Shown here in pieces: positions 1 to 11,464 of a stretch of 64,000 bases of DNA. Numbering within the stretch: the first letter of the stretch is position 1; every line of letters starts with the position of its first letter. Origin of the DNA: Ligustrum vulgare. Taxonomy: Eukaryota; Streptophyta; Magnoliopsida; Lamiales; Oleaceae. The stretch lies in the NCBI GenBank assembly GCA_963555705.1, contig OY743168.1:21458139-21522138 (forward strand), given 5' to 3'. The position numbers were made by a program, and so were the translations under genes. Below the pieces are notes generated by a model. It did not search any database, was not told the DNA's origin, and saw only the letters and a list, made by a program, of their open reading frames with translations.

Positions 1-261
1 GTATTTAATTTTTTTTGCCGACTATCTGTCCTCTCTTTCTTATCTTCTTAGTTTCCCTAAATTGCATACTCAAAAGCTATGTAAAGATTAGAGTGTTTTC
101 ACCTGATCAAGCTAACTAAAGGGTTGCACGGACACGGTTATCAACACGCAACATAGATACGACACGAAATGAACTCATCGACACGTGATTTTTTCAAAAA
201 GTTGGGAGGTTCAAATTTTTTTTTTAAATTTATTATTATTTTCGTCTCATATACAAACAAC

Positions 262-1082
262 TAGACATGGCAAACGGACCAAGCCGCTGGTCTGCTCATT
301 GAGCGGCTCGACTTTCCAATTCGGCGAGCAAATGGGCGTGGTTCGTTGCCCATCAGCCGGACGAGCCGGCGAGCCACTCTGCTCGCTGACTCGAAAAAAT
401 AAATAAATAAAAAATTTACTACCCAACTGTCACATTTGATAGTTGTGTAACCGTTGGCAACGGTCACACAACTATCAATTGGACCGTTGGGGTACCCAAT
501 GGTCCAAAAATTAATTCTTTTCTTATATATACACCTTAATTCAGCTTCATTTTCATACCAAAATCTCTCAACTCTTATACTCTCTATAATGTTAGTCCAA
601 GCTCTCTACAATTATAAAATTACATACTTCAATCTTTCCAATTTTCATTACATATCAATTTATATTTCATTTCAATCTCTCAATTTTTCATTATATCTCT
701 CAATTCTAACCATTTATACAATTATAAACATTTCATTTTCAATATTCTTATCACCTACACTACAATTATATACATTTCATTTTCTATTTCAAATTTTCGA
801 CACACAAAAGAATAGATCATAACCGAAAATTTCTTGAAGAATTGTTTGATGGTCCTCTTGGAGTTGGGAGGGTATGACTTAACACTACAATCTCACTCTT
901 ACGACTTCAATGATGAATTTGTCGGTCTCAACGACATACCAATTCCATAAAATATTGAAGAAGATGCAGGTAATCAACGAATCGATTTAGATGATATTGA
1001 AGAAGATGCAGGTAATCAACGAATCGATTTAGATGATATTGAAGAAGATGTTGATGTTCAAATCTTAAAAATGATCCCGATA
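262..1082 (+). mobile_element. decayed hAT-like DNA transposon, 5' part
   Basis: The segment opens with TAGACATGGCAAACGG, which resembles the TAGRGATGGCAA-type terminal inverted repeat of plant Ac-like hAT elements. It is followed by a GC-richer subterminal stretch to about 480, then a pyrimidine-rich leader-like stretch. From about 880 a + strand reading frame gives acidic coding-like sequence (DFNDEFVGLNDIPIP, then DLDDIEEDAGNQRI repeats) with an in-frame stop. That would fit the N-terminus of a transposase, but no catalytic or dimerisation domain is visible. The distal part is lost: at about 1080 the sequence passes directly into an antisense Copia fragment. The hAT assignment rests on the terminus and acidic composition only; without the second terminus no target duplication can be checked. 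Confidence 0.4.
952..1050 (+). repeat. 42-bp tandem duplication in transposase-like sequence
   Basis: Two identical 42-bp units start at 952 and 994, and a partial third starts at 1036. The period is 14 codons, so the acidic reading frame is kept. Confidence 0.9.
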
Positions 1083-2510
1083 TTCCCGACGCTGAAAATT
1101 TAACCGTCCCTATGTGAGTAACAAGCACAATTTCACCATGGGTAATGTAATAGAATTGGAGACTTCAGCTTTTATTGAGGAATATAAAGAGGCTAAACAG
1201 ATCATATGATCTGTTACCCCTGTGTCTAAATTCTAAGGAATGGTCGATAGATTAGTTGTCTTAATGCTACAAGTTGAAAGGCATAGAGATATACCAGAAA
1301 TTTTGGACATGTTACCATCATTAGAATGTGAATTGAGGGTAGTTTGAGCACGACTTGCAGAAGAGGTGAAGCCATGTGTTTGAGAGCATTTTGATTTGAG
1401 TAATTCCATGAGCTGAGTATATTAGTCTTGAGTCAAATGCATTTGAGCTTTGTCACTCTCCTGTTCTTGGCTAGAAGCTACAAGTGCACTAGCTTGATTA
1501 GCATAAGTTCCCAAAAGCTTATTATTCCCAGAAGCTAATTTGTAGGTCTATGGATAACCATTCAATTTAAAACAATTATCCATCGAATGGCCACACATTT
1601 GACAATAAGAGCATGTTGATTTGCTTGGATTGGCCTTCAAGCATCTCTCGAGAGAATGTCCTGCCATTTTACAGTAGTATTTCGCCTTTCTCTGTGCACA
1701 AGTGTTCTTTCCTCCATCTCTTTGATTTCCTCTTGTTAAAAGTGCCATAGTTTCGTTGACACTTCCATCAGAAGATATTTGCCTCCTCTTTTCTTCTTGT
1801 TGTATGACAGAATATACCTCATTCAGGCTAGGGAAATGTTTAACCAACAAAATCTGAGCCTTAAGTCCTTTGTAGGAGTCATTCAAACCTATTAAGAATT
1901 TCATCACCCAATCTCTTTGTTAATTCTCAACAATTGATTTTAAACCACCACGGTCCAATTCGGATTCATAGTTGATTAGCTCATCCAAAAGAGTTTTAAA
2001 TCTTGAAAAACAAACACTTACAACATCTTGATTTTGAACGAGAGTTGATATACTTTGCTTGATTTCATATATCCTAGGAGGGTTCAGCCGTGCAAACCTT
2101 TGTTCTAGTTCCAGCCAAAGCTCACGAGCCGTTTCCACATAAATTGTACTACACTTGACATCAACAATCATTGTGCTTTGCAACAAATTTGCAACAAAAT
2201 CATTGCATCTCAACCAATGCTCCATGAGTGAACTATTTGGATCTGAAGGTTCACAGAGGCTACCATCTATAAAACCAAGTTTATTCTTAATTCTAAGAGC
2301 TCTTTTCATATATCTTGCCCAAGAATGGTAGTTTCCTGCATCCAGCAAATGCGTTGCCAGCATTGCTCTAGTTCCATCATTGCTGCCAATATAGTAAGGA
2401 CTATTTAACGAAGTTGGATCATGGACATAATTTGCAGACTCATTTGCGATATTTGCTTCATTGTTTTAGTTTTGAGAAAGGTTTGGATTTATATTTTTAG
2501 GGTTCATTAT
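1083..2510 (-). pseudogene. truncated Ty1/copia gag and protease start
   Basis: On the minus strand a gag begins near 2510 (MNPKNINPN) and has an early stop. It continues through the typical Copia gag N-terminal region (DAGNYHSWARYMKRAL, KNKLGFIDGS at 2363-2250) to a stop at 1920. It resumes at 1907 with MMKFLIGLNDSYKGLKAQ. A CCHC knuckle C-SY-C-QMCG-H-SMDN-C lies near 1575-1616; a preceding second knuckle has lost its first cysteine. Further downstream the protease-type motif DTGVTDHM is readable at 1203-1226, and VTHIGTVKF at about 1095-1125. The sequence then stops at the hAT-like block. Integrase, RT and RNase H are absent. Several stops show it is dead and old. The family call is good; lineage is not resolved. 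Confidence 0.75.
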
Positions 2511-2513
2511 CCC

Positions 2514-2525
2514 GCTCTGATACAA
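2514..2525 (-). other. primer binding site of the truncated Copia element
   Basis: The minus strand reads TTGTATCAGAGC, an 11 of 12 match to TGGTATCAGAGC, the sequence complementary to the 3' end of initiator tRNA-Met used by most plant Copia elements. It lies just upstream of the gag start, as expected. The 5' LTR should lie at higher coordinates (about 2526-2780), but its outer boundary could not be fixed. Confidence 0.65.
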
Positions 2526-3108
2526 TATAAGAAATGAATAAAATTCTAATGAAGAAGTTTGATTTCACAAGCTGAACATATGTTTTGCTTCTTCATGTAT
2601 CTTTACAGAATGAATGAAAACAATATATATAGAAACAAAGAATCTCTTCTAACAAAATTTGTTGAAACGTTTTGCTGTAAGAAAAGAGAAATAAAAATAA
2701 AAGAAAAGAAATATTAACAAACTAACAAACCGGTATTTTCTAATACCATACTCTTAATTTCATCTTGTCGAACAGATTGTACTTTAATTTTTGGCTAATT
2801 GTTTTATAAAGCATATATTTCAATTTTCATGGTTGGATTTAGATTAAAACCATGAATGAATTCTGGTTTCAGATTCATTTTAAACGTGCTGAGTCTTCCA
2901 AATTATTTTACGATTAAAGAAATATTTTTAAACATTTTAATAATGAATAAGTATTACAGTGTTTTACTCCATTACATTATTAATTTTTTGGAAAAATCAA
3001 AGCAATTGATTGGATAGCCGCCAAATTAAGAGAAATAATGTAAAAAGTTAAAACACCTATCCTTAAGTAAAGAGACATCCATGGCCAACACTTTTTACGC
3101 CTTCATGA

Positions 3109-3147
3109 TCATTGCTTGCATAGTCCCACTTACAATGCAAGCAATGA
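3109..3147. repeat. perfect 13-bp hairpin
   Basis: TCATTGCTTGCAT at 3109-3121 is followed, after a 13-nt loop, by its exact reverse complement at 3135-3147. It may be a MITE core or a random foldback. Confidence 0.8.
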
Positions 3148-3260
3148 CCAATAACTTCAAATTTATAAATAGCAATTAGAAAAAGGCTAATTGTAAAATA
3201 ATAAAATGTTGGAGCACACTTTTTAATTTTTTTAATTGCTAAATTTTATGGCCTAAATAT

Positions 3261-3545
3261 TAAGGTTCTGTTTTCTTTGCTATTTTGAGATCGTTTTTTG
3301 TTTTTATTTTCGAAAACACTAAAAAAAACGCGTTCTCTTTACCATTTTCAAAAATATATTTTGAAAAAAATAAAAATAAAAATTTGTACACAAAACGCAA
3401 AATGCCCAAAACCTTATGGCCTAAAAATTAAGGTCCTATTCTCTTTGCTATTTTGAGGTTCTTTTTTATTTTTATTTTCGAAAATAAGAAAAACGCGTTC
3501 TCTTTACCATTTCGAAAACACATTTTGTGTTAAGAGATAATCACG
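3261..3545. repeat. two direct copies of a Harbinger-MITE-like terminus
   Basis: TAA-GGTTCTGTTTTCTTTG at 3261 and TAA-GGTCCTATTCTCTTTG at 3429 start two direct copies spaced 168 bp apart. Both continue with a TATTTTGAG...TTTATTTTCGAAAA block and then AACGCGTTCTCTTTACCATTT. The same word order (TTCTCTTTG, TTTTCGAAAA, AACGCGTTCTCTTG) occurs at the left end of the intact MITE at 53931. These are therefore probably relic ends of the same MITE superfamily. Confidence 0.55.
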
Positions 3546-3639
3546 TATATTCACAACCATTGAAAGATAGATCAACATACAAGGACTTGAACTACTGTTA
3601 TATATTGTACCAATGACAAACAAAGATAATTGATCAAAT

Positions 3640-4000
3640 AACTGTTTGGCAACATTATAGTAATTATAAATTGATGTATTTATATTTTTGAAGTAAAATA
3701 TGTGATTAAAAGTATAGAGAGAAAATGTATATGGTTAAAAAGTGATTTGAGAAATTTTGTTATTTATAATTTGATTTATAAATTGTAATGATTCTGTTAA
3801 ATAACAGATACTAAACAATAAAATACACCTATTGGAATTAACATTGTATTTATAAAGCTCTTCGGTAATACTGTAGCAATTATAAATTTGTTTACTTATG
3901 TTTTTGAGATAAAATATATGGTTAAGTGAAGAGAGAAAATGGGATTAAAATATAATTTGAGAAATTATGTTATTTATTTATAAATTATAATCATTGCGTT
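3640..4000. repeat. two copies of an AT-rich MITE-like repeat
   Basis: Two similar blocks (about 3655-3810 and 3870-4000) share the order GTAATTATAAATT, TTATATTTTTGA, AGTAAAATATGTG, GAGAGAAAATG and TTTGAGAAATT. A third, more diverged copy sits near 5030-5130. No coding content; terminal repeats were not resolved. Confidence 0.5.
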
Positions 4001-5873
4001 TTTAATTTAATCATAAGACCATCTCTGTTTGATATCTAATGAAAATGGAATTGGGAGACAAGACATCTCATTATCAACCTTAGTTGAAACTTCCTTTTTC
4101 TTCCTAGAAACATGTTTAGACATTTTTTAAGTTTTATTAGTTAATTTCATCTTTCGTCCTCTTTGAACTATTTTATTTAACAGTTTAGATTATTAAAATT
4201 GACGTATTTAAATTTGTTTCAACATGTATTTTTACAAGGGTATAATGGCTATTTTGTGTTTTCATCGAACATTTGATGCACGACTTTTCCCTTCCACACC
4301 TTTTTGTTGACATAAGAAAATTTTATTCTGACTTAAAGACTTCAAACACCGATAAAGAGGCAATACTCTTTTCATACACGCTAAATCTGAAAATTAGAAA
4401 TCGTGCGATAGACTTAAATTTCTCATCAAATACATGATATCACGCCATTTTTATAAATAGGTCATCACATGAAATTATTCACGGTATTTTTAAAAGCTTA
4501 AATTGTTAGAAATATGATATTTATTTATTTAAAAATTTCGTCCAAGTGTGGAGGGATTCCCACAAACCGCCCTGAAAACCTAGTTGCTTGGTTAATTCAC
4601 ATTGTTATTTCTTAGCTAAAGCAACCCCCACCGCCCCCCTCTAAATTGGGAGACATACTTGTTTGATTAAGTTAATAATTAATTATAATCACATATTTTA
4701 TGAGTTTAACAACTTTTTAATCACACATTTCATTAACTTTTATTAAAATTCACTAAAAAATTGATTTTAATCTTCAACAAACAAGGACGTTAAGACTTTA
4801 GCTATTGTACACATAATTCCTATAAAATATGTTAGAAAATAAAGATGGTAGGCCAAAACAAATCGTTTCTTAACAATTGAAAAGAAATAAATAAATCAAC
4901 AATCTATTATCATCAGTTGCACAATCAATTCTCATTGCAATCGTTCAAATTAATTCATGTTAAATCGTCATGTTATCCTTGCTCGCCGAACTTTATGAAA
5001 TTAAATTTTTCGTTCGGGAGTGTTATAACATGTAATCATTATTGTTATTTGTGTTTTCGAGGTAGAATTTGTGGTTAAAAATTGGAGAGAGAAAATTTGT
5101 ATGATTAAAAAAATAGTTTGGAACTCGTGCCGACTATAACATTGAGTTGCCGAACGGGAAACGTCTTGAAGTAGGGCATGCCTCTTTAATTAAGGACCAT
5201 TCGATAAGTTCTTGCCATGAGGGAATGATTGTATACGACTATAACGAAACGTTAGGATCCAAAAGTGATGCATGTTTTGAAAAATATTTCACAAAAATTT
5301 GGACAGTTCATCACTAGAATTAGTTAAACGATATCATCCTTGAATTCCAATAGGTATAGACCACGGTCCACTAGCTAGGTTATTAAATTGTGGGAGTTTT
5401 GTAATGATTTTAAATGCTTTTCATTTTCGGCAGTTCACACGCTGATTCAACAACACAATGACTATACCAAGATATTTGTTGCCATAAAATTTTATCACGC
5501 CCTGCTCATTAGAGTTTACAAATAATAAATATAATACTTCCTATTTTGACTAAATAATTTCATTGACTAGTTCCATTTCGATCGGCTAAGGGGTTTGTTC
5601 ATGTGTTTATTGATGGTCCTTGAGGAGAAAAGTGGCGTCGATTGCTCATTAGTTTTCTTACACTCTTGGCTTACTTAATATGCTCTATCGAGGTCTATAT
5701 ATTCTTTTATCGTTATGAATTGATAGGAATACTTGCACATACTCAAAAATTTTCCCAAGAAGCTACAAGTATAAACCATATAAATTTTCAAAAACCTTAC
5801 AACGTTGGTTAAGTGTACAAGTAAATTCTATTTTGATTCTTTGAACATATTTAAGGGCCCTTTTTTCTTTTTG

Positions 5874-5893
5874 CCCCCCCCCCCCCCCCCCCC
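5874..5893. repeat. 20-nt poly-C run
   Basis: Twenty consecutive C residues interrupt AT-rich spacer. Shorter C runs recur near 33643, 36823 and 37171. Such runs are prone to sequencing and assembly error. Confidence 0.9.
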
Positions 5894-7141
5894 ACCAAAT
5901 TGTTTCCACATTTATTTTAGGAGTGTTTACACAATTTAGAATTTTTTAGAAAGTAAAAATAGTACTTTGTAGATTTTGAATGCTACTTTTTAATTGTGTT
6001 GTTTTTTAAATAATTTTGCTACTTTTTTTAAAAATTATTTTTGAAAAATTGATATGTATGTTACTTTCTCAATCGAACATAAATTAAAACTTTAGAATAA
6101 ATTCATAACTTTTTAATTTTATTCAAAATGTTAAAATAACTGTGCCGATTTTTTTAAAAAGTGACACAATGTCCTTTTTTTTTTAAAAAAAAAAAAAAAA
6201 AAAAAGTTACATAATGTCACGTTTTATCATTTTTATTTCTAACTAAAATGTCAATTTTTAACGAAAATTTTGTCACTTTTTTCTACTTGAAGTTCAATAT
6301 TTCAATTTTTGCAATATTCGTCATTAACTAACAAGTGATACATTACACATTTCCCATACACAAGCATAATGTCTTTTTTTACCTTTTTAACTAAAAAGTG
6401 ACATAGTATCTTTTTACTGACTTCGATGTTATTTTTCAATTTTTATAATATCCATTGATATTATAAAAAAAGTAACATTGTGTTACTTTTTATCACTTTT
6501 TCTTTGAACCAAATAGGGATACGATGTCACTTCTATCACGTTTTCTTTTAACTAAAAATGCAAAAAAAAAAAAAAAAAAAGGTGATATTTTGTCACTTTT
6601 GCAATTTTTGAAATATCAATTACACATTCTCCATTCTCATATACAAATTTGCATGTGTAACGGGCAACATATTTTTGAAATTGAAACTGTGGCATTCTCA
6701 TAACCAAACACAAGATCACAAAGATCCAACAGTCACCACCAAAAAACAAGAATATTTCTACAACCCACCCAAATAATAGATTTCCTTCACATCTGTTGTT
6801 CTTGCATGCCTCCAACCCAACAAGTTTTCCTTCATTATAAACAAAATCAATAAATCACAAACAAAATTATTCAAATCAAAACGCACAAAACTTCAAAAAT
6901 AATAATTATAAAAACCTTCTTCTATCCATGAATTATCATCTTGAATTTCACACATGATATAGCGCAGCATATAGCAGGACAAGAGGGGAATGCGTGGTGG
7001 TGTCTTTATTTGTTTGGATTGGTTTTGTTCTTATCAGTATGCTATTGAATTTTCCATTAGTTTGACTTAAAATCAAAGCCTCCACAATGACTGAGCAGCA
7101 AAGAGAGCTGGGTTTCCACAGCTAGTGGTGATGAGAATGAC

Positions 7142-7146
7142 TGAAG
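7142..7146. repeat. target-site duplication, left copy
   Basis: TGAAG, identical to 13805-13809. It marks the insertion site of the complete Copia element. Confidence 0.9.
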
Positions 7147-8065
7147 TGTTACAACTAATACTGGAATATGTAAATAAGATGTTTTGATTTCAGAAGAACA
7201 AACAATAAACAGAATCAAAAACAAAATGTAAAACGGAAGCAGGAGCCGAGGCCTGTGCGGGCACAGTTTCCTTAAAACAGATTCGCCCCCTCACCAATCC
7301 GTGCTTGAGTTGTATGGACGACTGTTTCCCAGGATACAATGGGTACAAGCAGTAGCAAAGCACTATGGAACTGCTCCAACGAATTGAACGGATGCCTGAA
7401 CAATCACCAAACAGAAAGAAAGCTGGGAAGAAGAAGAAATATGGGACTGTATTCTGGAGTGCAAAACCGTGTGTTTTCAGACTGAGGAGGAGCTGGGGTT
7501 AAATAGCAGTGAAGGAGGAGTTACACAATAACTCTCCAATTAACAGAAATTAATTTGGGAGTTAGGAGTTTCAAATTTGAAAAAATTAATTTTTTTTTTT
7601 TTTTCCAAAACGTGGACCACGCGAGGAGCCAATTTTTTGGTTCATTCGGTTCGACATTCGTGTGCGCAGGTCGCGCCCGCACACAAGTTCAAGGCTCGAA
7701 TGCCAATTCGAACCAAGATTTGCACCCCCCCTTGCGCGCACGTGGAGAGAGCCTCTATGCTACACATTCTTACAACCTCTCAAAGTGTAAGCATATATAA
7801 AGTGGTTCCAAATTTTGTTTCTTTCCTATGTGGGACAAGTTTTAACTCATTTCCCACCAAAAACCATATTCCACATGGTCCTTTTTGAACTCCAATTTTT
7901 CATTCATCCGAGCATCAATTTTGGAAAGTGAACATATCATTTCGATGTTCTCACGGAGGAGAACACAACCCAACTTTGATCCTACGCAAAGGTCAAGTGG
8001 GTCCCACCCAAAATTGAGTCCAAAGGCAGCCATTTGCTGCCTAAAAATTCTGCCATTTTCCAACA
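7147..8065 (-). repeat. 3' LTR of the Copia element
   Basis: Aligns over its full length with 12881-13804. On the minus strand it starts TGTTGGAAAATGGCAG and ends TTAGTTGTAACA. A TATATA box-like AT stretch lies at about 7790-7800. The left end abuts TGAAG. Confidence 0.95.
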
Positions 8066-8078
8066 ATCTCCCACATGA
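8066..8078 (-). other. polypurine tract of the Copia element
   Basis: The minus strand reads CATGTGGGAGAT immediately before the 3' LTR start. Its purine-rich core GGGAGA is the expected plus-strand primer. The 575 bp from here to the end of pol (8652) contain no other recognisable feature. Confidence 0.6.
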
Positions 8079-8652
8079 ATGAAAATTGTGAGAGACAAGA
8101 CAACACAAGACACAATGACTTGGTGATATAGTTCAACAGTTGAAACCTGTATAGGATAGGTAGGTATTACCCTTTGAACCTTCCCTTATGAAAGTATATT
8201 TACTTTACTAGCTGACCAGTAGACTCGATGTCCTTGAACTGTTCTGCCTTTTGTGTAAATGATGATATACCTTACACAGGATTCTTCCTAACATAGTTCA
8301 GTTCTCATTATTATGTTCGTTTGTGGCCATGAACATACGCCTGGTTCTGTGAGAGTTTCTAAGAATTTAGCCCAACATAATTCCTTTAGAAGCGGCCCAA
8401 CTTCTCTCTCACATAGGTGATCTCTTAATTAAGAGTAGCCCGCTCTACTCCGCTCGGATTCCCGACACATAAGAATCATTAAAAGCATATTGCTTATCCT
8501 TCGTTCTTACGGGCATCACTGTTACATCATAGGAATGGGCAAGGGATGTTAACCCCCACAGTGATTCAATTAAGTCTTTACAATTAGGTTGTCCCTTTGA
8601 ACCTAGATCTTGGGATCTCCAGTCAATTAGGTTGGGTTTCCATTGTATTAAC

Positions 8653-10560
8653 TCATTCTTCCAAGGGCTTAAGTCCCATTCCTCTGGATGATTTTGCGAC
8701 TAACTCTCTATTTAACCCTTTGGTTAGCGGATCCGCAATGTTATCTTTTGACTTTACATAGTCAATCGAGATAACTCCAGTTGAGAGTAACTGTCTTATG
8801 GTATTATGTCTACGACGTATGTGTCTAGACTTACCATTGTACATGTTGCTTTGTGCCCTTCCAATCGCAGATTGGCTATCACAATGTATGCAAATTGCTG
8901 GCACAGGTTTTGACCATCTTGGAATATCCTCTAAGAAATTGCGTAGCCATTCAGCCTCTTCCCCACATTTATCTAGAGCTATAAACTCAGATTCCATGGT
9001 AGATCTTGCAATAACTGTTTGTTTAGAGGATTTCCATGATATGGCTGTACCTCCCAATGTGAACACAAATCCACTAGTAGACTTTGAGTCTTTTATATCA
9101 GATATCCAATTAGCATCACTATATCCTTCAATGACTGCCGGATATCTGGTATAGTGCAGTCCATAATTACGAGTATATCTCAAGTATCTTAGTACTCTTA
9201 CTATTCCTTTCCAGTGGTCAGACCCTGGATTACTAGTATATCTACTCAGCTTACTAACTGCGTAAGCTATATCTGGTCTTGTGCAACTCATTAGGTACAT
9301 AAGACTTCCGATTATTCTAGAGTACTCTACTTGAGAAATACCATCGCCTCTATTTTTCGATAGATGTTGACTTGTATCTATTGGTGTTCTAGCCACGCCA
9401 GTGTCATCATTATTGAATTTTTCCAAAATCTTGTCCACATAATGTGACTGACTTAGAACAAGTCCATCTGATGTCCTTGAAATTTTAACTCCAAGAATTG
9501 CATCAGCTAAACCCATATCCTTCATGTCGAATCTTGAATTCAACATATTTTTAGTAGATTTAATCATCTTATCGTTGCTACCAACGATGAGCATGTCGTC
9601 AACATAAAGACATAAAATGACATAACCTATTTTTGTGTCTTTGATGTAAACGCATTTGTCACATTCATTGATTTTAAATCCACTTTTCATCATTGCTTTG
9701 TCAAATTTTTGATGACATTGTTTTGGTGCTTGTTTTAAGCCGTATAATGACTTCACCAATTTACACACCTTGTTTTCTTGTCCTGGTGCAGAAAACCCCT
9801 CGGGTTGTTCCATGTAAATTTCTTCTTCTAAATCTCCATTTAGAAAAGCAGTTTTGACATCCATTTGATGTACTTCGAGATTATACAAAGATGCAATCGC
9901 TAATATCAATCGAATGGAAGTTATTCTCGTTACCGGAGAATAAGTGTCAAAATAGTCAAGGCCTTCTCGTTGCCTATAACCTTTAATTACAAGTCTTGCC
10001 TTATACTTATCAATAGTTCCATCTGCTTTCATTTTCCTTTTGAAAATCCATTTGTAGCCTAGTGGTTTGCTTCTCAGGGGAAGATCAACCAGCTCCCATG
10101 TATGGTTTTGCAGAATGGAATCTATTTCACTTTTAATTGCCTCTTTCCATTGAGGTCCTTCAGAAGAGTTTACTGCTTCTTTGAAGCTTTGAGGTTCAGT
10201 TTTTAGCATATATGTCAGAAAATCAGGACCATAAGACTTTTCTATCCTTTCTCGTTTGCTACGTCTTGGTTCAACCTCAACTTCTTGGTCTTGACTATTC
10301 TCAATCATAGTCTCATATGTCCGTTTAGAAGAGCTTGCTTCAGCTTCTTCATTGGACTTATATGGAAATACATGTTCAAAGAATGACGCATTTCTCGATT
10401 CCATTATCGTGTTTTTGTGTATATCAGAAATTTTAGAATCAAACACAAGAAACCGATAGGCACTACTGTTATGTGCATATCCGATAAATATGCAATCAAC
10501 AGTTTTTGGTCCTATTTTCACCTTTTTTTGGTGCAGGTACAGCCACTTTGGCAAGACACC
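8653..10560 (-). pseudogene. Copia reverse transcriptase and RNase H region
   Basis: This is the 3' half of the polyprotein, open for 633 codons. The RT_2 (Copia RT) domain runs from about residue 150 to 400: [51 protein letters not shown] and the catalytic [14 protein letters not shown] box are intact. The Ty1-type RNase H follows from about residue 505 ([33 protein letters not shown]) and the frame ends after [12 protein letters not shown]. In LKQAPKQCH a cysteine replaces the tryptophan usual at this point in plant relatives. The upstream end is joined to the integrase frame only through a frameshift near 10540. All catalytic residues of RT and RNase H are visible, so this module died by the upstream breaks. 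Confidence 0.93.
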
Positions 10561-11464
10561 CCCACACTCGTAAATATTTGTAGGAAGGCTTTCTTCCTTT
10601 CAATAACTCGTAGGAGCTCTTATCTTCTTTCTTTCGGGGCACCTTATTTAAAAGGTAATTAGCTGATAACACAGCTTTTCCCCACATGTTTTGAGGTAAC
10701 CCAGAACTCAACAACATTGCATTTATCATTTCTTTCAATGTTCTATTTTTCCGTTCAGCAACACCATTTTGTTGAGGTGAATAAGGTGCTGTTGTTTCAT
10801 GTTTAATTCCATGTTGTGCACAGAATTCAGCAAATGGTGATTCATATTCACCACCTCTATCACTTCTCAACACTTTGATCTTCTTGTTGAGTTGATTTTC
10901 AATTTCATTTTTATAGAGAACAAATTTCTCTATCGCTTCATCTTTACTTTTAAGCAAATACACAAAACAATATTTTGTGCTATCGTCAATAAAGGTAATA
11001 AAATATTTGTTGCCTCCCCTTGTTTGTACAGATTTTAAATCACATACATCGGTGTGAATTAAATCAAGCGGTTTAGTTTTTCTTTCAACGGATTGAAATG
11101 ATGACCTTGTCAATTTTGCCTCAACACAAGTTTCACACTTATGTTTATTATCAATTTGGAATGTAGGTATGCAATTCAAGTTAATTAGTCTACGCAAAGT
11201 GTCGTAATTAACATGTCCTAGTCTACCATGCCACAAATTGGAAGACTCAAGCAAGTAAACGGAAGAGTTTTTCATTTTATTAATTTTTGGCTTAATAGCC
11301 ATTACATTAAGCTTAAAAAGTCCATCACTAACATAACCCTTTCCTACAAACATTCCAGACTTAGACAAAATAACCTTGTCTGACTCAAACACCATGCGGA
11401 AGCCATGTTTGTTCAACAGCGAGCCGGATACCAAATTCTTGCGAATCTCCAGCACATAGAGCAC
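10496..11464 (-). pseudogene. Copia integrase region
   Basis: An open frame of 322 codons carries the GAG_pre-integrase HHCC zinc-binding region ([14 protein letters not shown] followed by CETCVEAK) and the rve catalytic core. Readable D, D and E positions are [16 protein letters not shown] and the C-terminal [13 protein letters not shown]. The C-terminal part ([18 protein letters not shown]) is typical of plant Copia. The frame starts at a frameshift in the protease-integrase linker (near 11464) and slips again near 10540, just after [10 protein letters not shown], into the RT frame. Both slips are small indels. Confidence 0.92.

Larger units (their letters stand above)
2530..7141. other. 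AT-rich spacer without genes
   Basis: No credible coding region is seen on either strand. The stretch holds a perfect hairpin (3109-3147), two MITE-end copies (3264-3540), three related copies of an about 125-bp AT-rich repeat (near 3650-3810, 3870-4000, 5030-5130), a 20-C run (5874-5893), a poly-A tract near 6183 and repeated TGACAWWRTGTCAC-like motifs (6140-6600). An 87-codon minus-strand frame at 6552-6815 begins in an A-run and has no recognisable feature. Confidence 0.6.

Noticed and set aside
6552..6815. 87-codon minus-strand frame
   Set aside because: Its C-terminus is a homopolymer-encoded Phe run, the composition is low-complexity, and there are no neighbours or motifs.
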